Assembly: GCA_027325115.1 (NCBI GenBank)
Contig: DAHWFG010000147.1
Coordinates: 1 to 19,112 of the forward strand
Source of the DNA: JAKBCQ01 sp021807585
GTDB taxonomy: Bacteria; Planctomycetota; Planctomycetia; Isosphaerales; Isosphaeraceae
Length of the DNA stretch: 19,112 nt
Direction: 5' to 3'
Shown: positions 7,179-15,636 of the stretch, one piece after another
How the letters are laid out: each line of letters starts with the position of its first letter
Position numbering within the stretch: position 1 is the stretch's first letter
Notes under the pieces: generated by a model
Database searches by the model: none
What the model saw: the letters and a program-made list of their open reading frames with translations, nothing else
What the model was told of the DNA's origin: nothing
Position numbers and translations under genes: made by a program

Positions 7179-10100
7179 ATGTCTCGATTTCCTCGGCGGT
7201 TCGTGATCGTAGGCTGGGCGTTCGTCGGTTTGATCGCCGCGGGATTGACCTACGCGTTCGGCCCTGATGAATCGACCAAGCCGATCAAGGCGACCGATCC
7301 GATCGCTCCGGTGCTGCCGCGAAGCGTCGCCGGTCCACTCGAGGAGGGACGTTACGCCGAAGCCGTTTCGGCGATCGACGCGCTGATCAAGCCCGATCAA
7401 CCGCCCGCCGATCGCGCGTATCTGGGACTCGTCAAAGGGATTGCGACACGACTTTCGGGTTCGATCGACGGCGGTCGCAAGGCGCTCCAGAATGCGCTCG
7501 AGGCCGACGCCAAAGGCGTTTGGTCGGGTCGGATTCGATTTGAGCTCGCGACGCTTGAACTCGCCGCGGCTCGCCCTGTTGAGGCCGAGGCGCTCGCCCG
7601 CGCCGAGGTCGAAACGCTCCTCGATCCCGCCCGCAAGGATCGGCTCGCCAAGATCGTCAGCGATTTCGCGCGGAGCCTGATCGCTCCCAAAGAATCCTTG
7701 ACACCCGCCGATCCCAACGCGGCGCACGATTTATTCGCCCAGGCGCGCGAACTCGCTCAAGGCGCCGAGATCAAAGCTCGGCTTTTGTACGAGATGGCGT
7801 CGCTGAGCCGAATCGCCGGGAATCCGCAACGCGCGATCGAAGAGCTAAACGCTTATCTCAAAGAATACCCGAAAGAGGACGGTCGGCCCGAGGCTCGTTT
7901 TCTGCTGGGAGATTCGCAACTGACGATCGGTCAGAACGTCGCGGCGCGGATGACATGGGCCGATTTGGCGCGTGATCTCAAGGACAAGCCCGAGGCTCGA
8001 TTCCGCAACCTTCGAGCTTCGTCGCTTTATCAGATCACGAGGACGCATGGAATGCCCCAACCGCCGAGCGACGTCGAGCTCAATCTCGCGATCGCCGCGA
8101 CGCGTCGTTTTTTGGACGACGCTCCCGAGCATCCGCTCGCGGTCAAGGCCGCGTACGAACTCGGCGCCGCCGCGCAATCGCGGGGAAAGACCGATCGCGC
8201 TCTCGAATACTTCAAGGCGTTTCTCGCCGATTCGGGCTTCAAGGCGACGACCGACGCCGCCAAACGCGACCGGCTCGAACTCGGCATGTCCGCGACCTTC
8301 CAGATCGCATTGATCCTTCAAACACAAGAAAAATATGACGAGGCGATCGCCGCGTGGAAGGGTTACCTGGCGCAATATCCCGACGGCCCGCAATCCGCCG
8401 ACGCTCGCCGCGCGATCGTCGACACTCAATATCTGATTGCGCAATTTTATGATCGGAAAAAACAATTCGATCGAGCGCGTTCGGCTTATGCGTCGTTCGT
8501 CGCCGAGAATCCGCTCGATCCGCGGGCGCCGCAGGCGTATTTCGAGCTCGGTCGCATTCGTAATGATGAAAAAAAGTATGACGATGCGATCGCCGCGTGG
8601 AATTTGCTCGCGGGGAAATTTCCCAAAACCGAGCCCGCCGAGCACGCGCTCTTTTCGATCGCTCAGACGCTCGAAACCGAAAAGGGGGATTTGACCGCGG
8701 CGATCGAGCAATACCGCAAGGTGACGGTCGAGCCCTGGTCGTCTCACGCTCGGATGCGGATCGCGGTGATGGAGGCGCGCGAGCTTACGGTGATCACCCC
8801 CAGAACGTTTCGATCGGGGGAGACGCCGATCCTCAAAATCCACACCCGCAATCTTGATAAATTGACTTTCTCGGCATATAAGCTCGACGCCGAATCGTAC
8901 TTCCGCAAGAAGAACACGCTCCGAGGCGTCGAATCGCTCGATATCGGCCTCGTCGCCCCCGACGCCGAATGGACCGAGGATGTTCCGAATCGCGCCCGTT
9001 ACAAACCGATCGAGCACGATTACCAGCTCCCCAAGGCGACCGTCCCGGGAGTTTGGGTCGTCAAAGTGAGCGACGAAAAAACGCTCCAGGCGACGACGCT
9101 CGTCCTCGGCAGCGATATCGACGCGATCGTCAAAGCGTCGCGCGAGCAAACGCTCTTTTTTGTTCAAGATATGAAAACCGGTAAAGGTCGAGCGGGGGCG
9201 CGGGTGCTCGTCGTCGATTCGGCGGGAGTCGATATCGATCTTAAGACCGATCGCGAGGGAATGCTGCTCGTCGACAGGCCCAAACCGCGCGACCCGAATT
9301 CGAGGCTTTCGTATTTGATCATCGACGGCGACGACGTCGCGGGTTCGGGATTGGCGATTCCGGGAACCGTCGCGCAAGGGCTTTCTCCCCGCGCTTATAT
9401 TCTTACCGATCGACCCGCTTATCGACCCGGCAACGACGTTGAAATCAAGGGAATCGTCCGACAGATTAAAGACGGTCGCTACGCGAACTCGGCGAACGAC
9501 GAATACACGCTCCATGTCGTCGACCCGCTCGGGCGTGTCTTGCTCGATCGGCGCGTTCGGCTCTCGGAATTCGGCACGTTTCACGATCGTTTATCGCTCG
9601 ATCCCGCCGCGCCGTTGGGAACATATCGGATCGGCGTGTCGAGGCCCGGTTTTCATGATCCCGGAGGCTCGTTCGAAGTCCAAGAATACCGGCTCGAGAA
9701 GATCGACCTCGCGATTCAGCTCAAAAAGACCGTCGTTTATCGCGGCGACAAAGTCGAGGCCGACGTCGTCGCTCGGTATCAGTACGGATCTCCCGTCGTC
9801 GGCCACGAGGTCGTCGTTCAGCTTCCCGACGGCAGATCGCTCACGGCTTCGACCGACGTCGCGGGAAAATTCCATCTCGAATTCGACACCGACGGATTCG
9901 CCGAAGATCAAGTGTTAAATATTCTGGCGCAGTTACCTCAAGACGGCGTGAACGCGTACGCGGTCGCGATGCTCGCGACCGGCGGTTTTGATATCGAGAT
10001 CGCGACCGATCGCGACGTATTCCTCGACGGAGAAACGATCGCTGTCGACATCAAGACCAAGGACGCCGCGGGAAAACCGATCGGCGAAAAATTGGTTGTT

Positions 10101-13100
10101 GAGGCGATTAAACGTTTGAACGAGGCGGGACGCACGGTCGAGCGAACCTCGACTCGCATCGACGATATCCGCACCGATGCGACCAAGGGCGAGGCCCGCG
10201 CTTCGATTCGAATCGACGATCCCGAAGGGGGAACGTTCGTATTGCGCGTGTCGGGGATCGACCGCTTCGGCGCGCCGATCGTCGCCGATAAAATCACGAC
10301 GATCTCGGGCAAGAACGATCCCGCGCGGCTGCGGATTTTATCCGATCGAACCGTCTTCCGTTCGGGAGAAACCGCCAAGGTGAACCTCCACGCACGCGAT
10401 AAGGGAGGCGTTACGCTCCTCGCGTGGGAGGCCGACCGAGTGCTTTCTTATAAAATTGTTAATATCAAAGAAGGCGATAACGCGATCGAGTGGAAGGTGA
10501 ACGAGGCGCAATTCCCCAATTTCACCTTGACGGCGACACGGATGATCGAATCAAGGCTTGATTATGCGGCGCTCGACGTCAAGGTCGAGCGCGATCTCCG
10601 GATCAAGATCGTTCCCAGGAAGTCCGAGGTTCGGCCCGGCGACGCTGTCGAGGTCGACGTGACGACGACCGATCAGCTCGGCAGGCCCGTTTCCGCCGAG
10701 ATCGCGGTCGCTCTCGTCGATCGCGCCTTGTTGCGGTTGTTCGAGCGACAATCGGCCGACCGGCCCGGTATCGCCGCGAGCTTTTATCATCAAACGCGCA
10801 CGCGTTCATTCACCACCGAATCGACGAACGTCTTTCGCTACGCCGCGGCGACCGTCCCCGTCGTTCAGGCGATCGTCGACGAGCAGAATCGCCTCGCGGC
10901 TCAATTACGAAACCAAGCCGAGGCGAAACTCGGCGACATCGATTTCGCCAAGGATAAAGAAGCCGACGAACGATTCGGTTTGCTTCCCGCCATGAGTCCC
11001 CCCGCGCCCGGCGAAGCCGCGGCGCGAGGCGAAAATCGGGCGAATTTGGGAGAATTAAGGGACGAATTGAGCCGGGGACAAATGATGGGGGGAGGCGGTG
11101 GGATGGCAGGCGCGAAGAATGAAGCTAAGACCGCGGCTCGATCCGCTCCCGTTTCCGCGAGTTTCGCACAAGGACGATCGTCGATGTTACGCTCGAAGGG
11201 AGAGGATTCAAAAAAGGCCGCTCAATCCGATCGCGCCGCGGGCGAGGCGATTGGAAATCTCGACGCGGCTTTGGCTTTTGATGCGGTTCGGTTGGAAAAA
11301 GACGGGAAGGGTTTAGGCGAGGCGCGCACCAGGTTCGTCGAAACGGCGTATTGGAATCCAAACGTGATCACCGCGGCCGACGGCAAGGCGACGTTCCGCT
11401 TCGAGGCGCCTTCGGCTTTGTCCAATTATCAATTCCACGCGTGGGGAGTCGACGCGGTCGAAACGCTCGTCGGCGAGGCCGAGGCCGATCTCGCGATCAA
11501 AAAGCCGTTTCTTGTCGATTTAAAACTTCCGTCGATCCTCGTCGAAGGGGACAAGCCGAGATTGATCGCCGAGATTCATCACGCGGGGATCGTCGGCGAA
11601 CTCAAACTTTCACTTAAAGCTTACGCGGGAGAACGTGAACAAGTTTTCCCGAAAACGCTCGATCTCAAGAAAGACGGCGTCGATCAAGTCGTTTTTGATC
11701 CGATCGATATGCCCGCGGGAGATATCGCGCGGTTCACGCTTTCGGGACGCTGCGGCGACGCGTCCGACGAGCTGATCGCCGAGGTTCCGATCCGACCGTG
11801 GGGGGTCGACGCGATCGCTTCGGCTTCGGGGTCGGGCTCGGACGATCGAACCGAGATCGTCGCCTTGCCCGAGGGACGATCGTATGAAAATCCCGAGATG
11901 TCGATTGTCGTCGCTCCAACCGCGAGCCGAATGTTGATCGACGAGGCGCTCGGAGGCGGTTTCGGCCCCCCCTGGATGACGAAAATCTGCAGGATTCGGC
12001 CGGTCACGACGCTCGACGTCGCCGGCGAGCTGATCGCCGCGAGTTCGGTATTGGGATATGTGAACGCGATCGGCGGAGCGAGCGTTCCCGAGGCTTCGCG
12101 ACTGAGCGAACGCGTGCGGGGCTTGGGCGCCACGCTCACTTCGCTGCAAAATAACGCCGACGGCGGCTGGCCCTGGATCGCGGCGAAGGCCGGCGAGCAG
12201 CCGCGGCCGAGCGATATCGCGGCGTCGGCGCGGGTCGTCTGGGCGCTCGCCGAGGCGTCGAATCGCGGGCTCGGTTCCGATCCCGCCGTGCTCGAACGAG
12301 GCGTCGGCTTCCTTCAGGGAGCGCTCGCGCGGGTCGATCAGTCCGATCACGATACCCGCGGAGCGATCGTCTTCGCGCTCGGCGCTCGGGGACGCGCTTC
12401 GTTTGAACAAATCAATGCGCAAAATCGGATAAGAGACGCGTTGTCGTCAAAGGCGCTCGCATATCTCGCATTGTCATTTGCAAATTTGGATCGCGCAAGC
12501 ATGGCCGAGGATTCGCTCAAACTTTTGGCGGCGAAGGGAAAGAGCGAGGCGGCGAAGCCCGGCGAGAAGCCGCGGATGTATTGGACGAACGTCGCGGGTT
12601 CGCCCGACGTCGATACGACGGGATTGGCGACGCTCGCGTTCGCTCGGGTTCGACCCGCCGCTTCCGAGCGTTCCGCGGGCGTTTCGTGGCTTCTGGCGCA
12701 TCGCACGGGGGGCGATTTTCAGCCGATCATGGCGAAGGGCCCCGCGCTTGCGGCGCTCGCGCTCGATCGCGGCCAGGCGGGGTCGGCGAACGACCGTTAC
12801 AAGCTCGCGGTCGTCGTCAACGAAACCGAGGTTTATCGCGGCGAAGTCTCGGGATCGGCGCCGAGGATCGCGATCGCCGTTCCCAGGAAGGCGATCAAAG
12901 CGGGAGGATCGAATCGCGTTCGCTTCGATATCGAAGGGCGAGGAGTTTACGGTTACGCGATCGTCCTTGCGGGATTCACACGTGATTTCAAGCCCGATCA
13001 GAATCCGTCGAATCGCAAATTTGTGATTCAACGCAAGGTTTATCTCGCTCCCGATCGCGAGCTTGACGGCAAGCCTTTGCCGTCGGGATTCGGCGTCGCG

Positions 13101-15332
13101 GTGAACGCGTCTCCGTTTGTCAACAAAGTGACCAAGCTTGCGCTTGGAGGCGGAGCGCGGGTTCATCTCGAAGCGTATCGAACGACTCCATACAATCAAC
13201 CCGTGTGGAAGAACGAATATCTTGTGGTTGAGGATCGTCTTCCCGCGGGAACGACGGTCGTCGAGGGATCGATCCGTTCGCAATCGGTTCGTCACGAGAT
13301 CGGCGACGGATCGATCGTCTTTTATTTCGCACCCGATCAATTTATCGGGAACATCGATTACGATATTTATGGATATATACCGGGAAAATATCGCGTTCCG
13401 CCGCCGCGGATCGCCTCGGCGAACGATCCCGGAGCGTTTCATCTGGGCTCGGAGAGCGTGCTCGACGTGCTCGATCCCGGCGCCGCGTCCGACGACGCGT
13501 ACAAACCGACTCCCGACGAGTCGTTCGCACGAGGCAAAATCTTGTTTGAGAAGGGACGATATTCGGAGGCGGCGCCCGTTCTCGACGAACTGTTCGCGGG
13601 ATATACGCTCCGCGACGAGATCGCCAAAGAGGCCGCGCGGATGTTGCTCTTGATCCACGCGGGGCTCAACGAGCCGCGGAAGATCGTCCGATATTTCGAG
13701 ATCCTCCGCGAAAAATCGCCCGAATCGGCGCTGTCGTTCGAAGTGATCAAGGCCGTGGGGAAAGCGTATCGGGATATCAACGAGCATGAACGCGCTTATT
13801 TGATTTGGCGCGCGATGATCGAATCGAGTTATCTCGACGACGCCAAGGTGGGCGAGACGCTTCGATCGCGCGGCGGCGAGCTTTCAGGGATCGCTTATTT
13901 GATCACGCTTTGGCGCGAATATCCCGCGCTCGCCTCGATCGAAGTCGACGCATTGGCGCTTTCGCAAACGTTGGCGAATCTGGCGAATCGGGGACGGACC
14001 GACGCCGCGACGCGGCGAATGCTGCTCGACGCCAAGATTACGTCGACCGAACTGATCATCCAATCGAACCGGTTTTTGCGGGTTTTCCTCACGCTTTCGC
14101 CCAAAAATCCCGTCGCCGACGAGGCCGGGCTGGCGCTGTTGGCGAACGATCTTGAAATCGGCGACGATCGGACCGTCGTCGCGCTCGCCGAGCGGTTGCA
14201 GCGGATTCATCCCAAGAGCCGCTATCTCGACGGTTTTCAATACTCCGAGGCGCTCGGCCGATTCCATCTCGGCGAATACGATCGCGCGATCGAACTCGCC
14301 GATCGAATCGCGAATTCCACGTATAAAGATGCGAATGGAATCGAGATCGCGAGCGCAAACAAATGGGAGGCGATTTATATCAAAGGACAGATCCTCGATG
14401 CGCGTCGTCGACCCGCCGAGGCTTTGCCGTATTACGAGAAGGTGGCCGATCGTTTCTTGGACGCCGCCGCGGCGATCCGCTCGTGGAAGCGGATCAAACT
14501 TGATCTCGCCGAATCGACCGTCGCGCGTCCCCAGGAGACGAAGCCCGGCCAACCCAAACCCGCTTCGATCAAGACGAACGTCAAGCTCGATTACCGAAAC
14601 ATCGGCGAAATCGACTTAAAAGTTTATCCTGTCGATCTGATGCGTTTGTATCTGGCTCGAAGGAATTTGAACGACATCGCGGCGATCGATCTTTCGGGGA
14701 TCAAGCCCGCGATAGCGTTCAAGAAGACGATCGGCAAGGGCGCCGATTTCGAGGATCAATCGCTTGAGATCCCGCTCGAACTTCCCAAAGAAGGAGCTTA
14801 TCTCGTGATGGTTCGCGGCGATAATCGACACACGTCGGGAATCGTCGTCGTCTCGCCGCTCGAAATCGAGGCGATCGAGGATTCGCAATCGCGTTCGGTG
14901 CGGGTGACGGTGCGCGACGCTCGAACCAAGAACTTCGTCTCCAAGGCTCAGGTCAAGGTGATCGGGTCGAACGACGCGAATTTTACAAGCGGCGAAACCG
15001 ACCTCCGCGGCGTGTTCCTCGCCGAGGGGGTGTCGGGACGAGTCGCGGTGATCGCGCGTAAAGATGATAATCAATACGCGTTTTATCGTGGAACGACGAT
15101 GCTCGGAGCGCGCGACGTCGTTCCTCAAGCGGCGGGGGCCCCCGAGCCGTTTAACAACACGTTCGGCCTCGGCGTCCCCGCGGGGCAAACGAACCAGGGT
15201 ATGTTCAAGCGAAAGTCGCTTGAGGGGAACATCCAGGAGCTCAACAATTCCAATCAGATGAATCGAATGCGTGAGCTTCAAATCCGCAACCAACACGGGG
15301 GGAACGGCGTTCAAATTCAGAAAGCGCGATGA
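7179..15332 (+). CDS. Giant membrane-anchored TPR / alpha-2-macroglobulin-like protein without a thioester motif
   Basis: A 2717-residue protein, clearly longer than usual bacterial macroglobulins (about 1500-2000). Residues 8-27 are a single hydrophobic anchor or signal segment. Residues about 45-530 are TPR-type helical repeats (for example EKYDEAIAAWKGYL, KKYDDAIAAWNLL). Macroglobulin domains follow: MG1-MG2-like 536-740, MG3 with ILTDRPAYRPGNDV (about 741-754), further MG strands (TDRDVFLDGETI, LSDRTVFRSGETA) and a bait-region-type domain from about 1139 with VRPGDAVEVDV. A Gly/Met-rich linker is near 1300; an A2M/MG10 domain starts at about 1388 (ETAYWNPNVITAADGKATF). The terpenoid-cyclase-like domain, about 1590-1900, has DGGWPW (1661-1666) but CRIR at 1604-1607 instead of CxEQ. 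After a C-terminal MG (LPAGTTVVEGS, about 2020) come a second TPR block (about 2108-2450) and an MG1-MG2-like repeat (about 2466-2650). Probable role: envelope protease trapping or scaffolding; covalent trapping looks lost. Confidence 0.92.
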   Translation: MSRFPRRFVIVGWAFVGLIAAGLTYAFGPDESTKPIKATDPIAPVLPRSVAGPLEEGRYAEAVSAIDALIKPDQPPADRAYLGLVKGIATRLSGSIDGGRKALQNALEADAKGVWSGRIRFELATLELAAARPVEAEALARAEVETLLDPARKDRLAKIVSDFARSLIAPKESLTPADPNAAHDLFAQARELAQGAEIKARLLYEMASLSRIAGNPQRAIEELNAYLKEYPKEDGRPEARFLLGDSQLTIGQNVAARMTWADLARDLKDKPEARFRNLRASSLYQITRTHGMPQPPSDVELNLAIAATRRFLDDAPEHPLAVKAAYELGAAAQSRGKTDRALEYFKAFLADSGFKATTDAAKRDRLELGMSATFQIALILQTQEKYDEAIAAWKGYLAQYPDGPQSADARRAIVDTQYLIAQFYDRKKQFDRARSAYASFVAENPLDPRAPQAYFELGRIRNDEKKYDDAIAAWNLLAGKFPKTEPAEHALFSIAQTLETEKGDLTAAIEQYRKVTVEPWSSHARMRIAVMEARELTVITPRTFRSGETPILKIHTRNLDKLTFSAYKLDAESYFRKKNTLRGVESLDIGLVAPDAEWTEDVPNRARYKPIEHDYQLPKATVPGVWVVKVSDEKTLQATTLVLGSDIDAIVKASREQTLFFVQDMKTGKGRAGARVLVVDSAGVDIDLKTDREGMLLVDRPKPRDPNSRLSYLIIDGDDVAGSGLAIPGTVAQGLSPRAYILTDRPAYRPGNDVEIKGIVRQIKDGRYANSANDEYTLHVVDPLGRVLLDRRVRLSEFGTFHDRLSLDPAAPLGTYRIGVSRPGFHDPGGSFEVQEYRLEKIDLAIQLKKTVVYRGDKVEADVVARYQYGSPVVGHEVVVQLPDGRSLTASTDVAGKFHLEFDTDGFAEDQVLNILAQLPQDGVNAYAVAMLATGGFDIEIATDRDVFLDGETIAVDIKTKDAAGKPIGEKLVVEAIKRLNEAGRTVERTSTRIDDIRTDATKGEARASIRIDDPEGGTFVLRVSGIDRFGAPIVADKITTISGKNDPARLRILSDRTVFRSGETAKVNLHARDKGGVTLLAWEADRVLSYKIVNIKEGDNAIEWKVNEAQFPNFTLTATRMIESRLDYAALDVKVERDLRIKIVPRKSEVRPGDAVEVDVTTTDQLGRPVSAEIAVALVDRALLRLFERQSADRPGIAASFYHQTRTRSFTTESTNVFRYAAATVPVVQAIVDEQNRLAAQLRNQAEAKLGDIDFAKDKEADERFGLLPAMSPPAPGEAAARGENRANLGELRDELSRGQMMGGGGGMAGAKNEAKTAARSAPVSASFAQGRSSMLRSKGEDSKKAAQSDRAAGEAIGNLDAALAFDAVRLEKDGKGLGEARTRFVETAYWNPNVITAADGKATFRFEAPSALSNYQFHAWGVDAVETLVGEAEADLAIKKPFLVDLKLPSILVEGDKPRLIAEIHHAGIVGELKLSLKAYAGEREQVFPKTLDLKKDGVDQVVFDPIDMPAGDIARFTLSGRCGDASDELIAEVPIRPWGVDAIASASGSGSDDRTEIVALPEGRSYENPEMSIVVAPTASRMLIDEALGGGFGPPWMTKICRIRPVTTLDVAGELIAASSVLGYVNAIGGASVPEASRLSERVRGLGATLTSLQNNADGGWPWIAAKAGEQPRPSDIAASARVVWALAEASNRGLGSDPAVLERGVGFLQGALARVDQSDHDTRGAIVFALGARGRASFEQINAQNRIRDALSSKALAYLALSFANLDRASMAEDSLKLLAAKGKSEAAKPGEKPRMYWTNVAGSPDVDTTGLATLAFARVRPAASERSAGVSWLLAHRTGGDFQPIMAKGPALAALALDRGQAGSANDRYKLAVVVNETEVYRGEVSGSAPRIAIAVPRKAIKAGGSNRVRFDIEGRGVYGYAIVLAGFTRDFKPDQNPSNRKFVIQRKVYLAPDRELDGKPLPSGFGVAVNASPFVNKVTKLALGGGARVHLEAYRTTPYNQPVWKNEYLVVEDRLPAGTTVVEGSIRSQSVRHEIGDGSIVFYFAPDQFIGNIDYDIYGYIPGKYRVPPPRIASANDPGAFHLGSESVLDVLDPGAASDDAYKPTPDESFARGKILFEKGRYSEAAPVLDELFAGYTLRDEIAKEAARMLLLIHAGLNEPRKIVRYFEILREKSPESALSFEVIKAVGKAYRDINEHERAYLIWRAMIESSYLDDAKVGETLRSRGGELSGIAYLITLWREYPALASIEVDALALSQTLANLANRGRTDAATRRMLLDAKITSTELIIQSNRFLRVFLTLSPKNPVADEAGLALLANDLEIGDDRTVVALAERLQRIHPKSRYLDGFQYSEALGRFHLGEYDRAIELADRIANSTYKDANGIEIASANKWEAIYIKGQILDARRRPAEALPYYEKVADRFLDAAAAIRSWKRIKLDLAESTVARPQETKPGQPKPASIKTNVKLDYRNIGEIDLKVYPVDLMRLYLARRNLNDIAAIDLSGIKPAIAFKKTIGKGADFEDQSLEIPLELPKEGAYLVMVRGDNRHTSGIVVVSPLEIEAIEDSQSRSVRVTVRDARTKNFVSKAQVKVIGSNDANFTSGETDLRGVFLAEGVSGRVAVIARKDDNQYAFYRGTTMLGARDVVPQAAGAPEPFNNTFGLGVPAGQTNQGMFKRKSLEGNIQELNNSNQMNRMRELQIRNQHGGNGVQIQKAR

Positions 15333-15463
15333 TGCGAGATGAAGCCGGCGCGAGGTTCCAGGAGCTTTCGCGCCGGCCGAGAGTCGATTCGCAAACCCTT
15401 TTGTTTTGCCTCTGAGAGCGGAATCGATATCAAAGAGTGTTTTATCTTTCATGAATTTCTCGA

Positions 15464-15483
15464 TCCCCCCGCAAGCGGGGGGA
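15464..15483. repeat. Palindromic GC hairpin, dispersed-repeat type, unit 1
   Basis: TCCCCCCGC-AA-GCGGGGGGA is a perfect inverted repeat. Together with the related hairpin at 15515-15536 it resembles the C-rich/G-rich palindromes (core CCCCGCNNGCGGGG) widespread in intergenic regions of GC-rich bacteria. It may act as a bidirectional transcription stop or be a REP-like mobile palindrome. Confidence 0.55.
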
Positions 15484-15514
15484 CGGGTTAATATGCGATG
15501 ATGTGGATTGTTCT

Positions 15515-15536
15515 CCCTCTCCGCGTGCGGGGAGGG
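15515..15536. repeat. Palindromic GC hairpin, dispersed-repeat type, unit 2
   Basis: CCCTCTCCGC-GT-GCGGGGAGGG forms a 10-bp stem with one T-G wobble. It shares the CCGC/GCGG core with the hairpin 30 bp to the left. The nine-base direct repeat TTCATGAAT occurs on both sides of the pair (15448-15456 and 15545-15553). Confidence 0.5.
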
Positions 15537-15636
15537 GTTGATCGTTCATGAATCCAGCGATTAAAATAACGACAAATGCATGATGAAAATAAACAAATAA
15601 GTATTATGCAATTAAATTAATTGGTATATGCAACAA

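Larger units (their letters stand above)
15333..15636. other. Intergenic region between convergent genes with palindromic repeats
   Basis: No gene is visible in this 304-bp gap. The left half holds two GC-rich hairpins described separately. The right half (15556-15640) is strikingly AT-rich and includes a perfect inverted repeat CAATTAA-A-TTAATTG (15609-15623). It lies between the convergent stop codons of the macroglobulin and GGDEF genes and probably ends both transcripts, although no classical hairpin plus T-run is present. Confidence 0.5.

Noticed and set aside
7845..9584. Long minus-strand open frame (579 codons) opposite the macroglobulin gene
   Set aside because: It is Arg/Asp-rich with no domain, and lies wholly inside a clear TPR/MG coding region. 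The palindromic GATCG-rich codon bias produces long antisense frames.
12474..13787. Minus-strand open frame of 437 codons opposite the macroglobulin gene
   Set aside because: It has the same composition as other antisense shadows and no recognisable motif; the plus strand is plainly coding.
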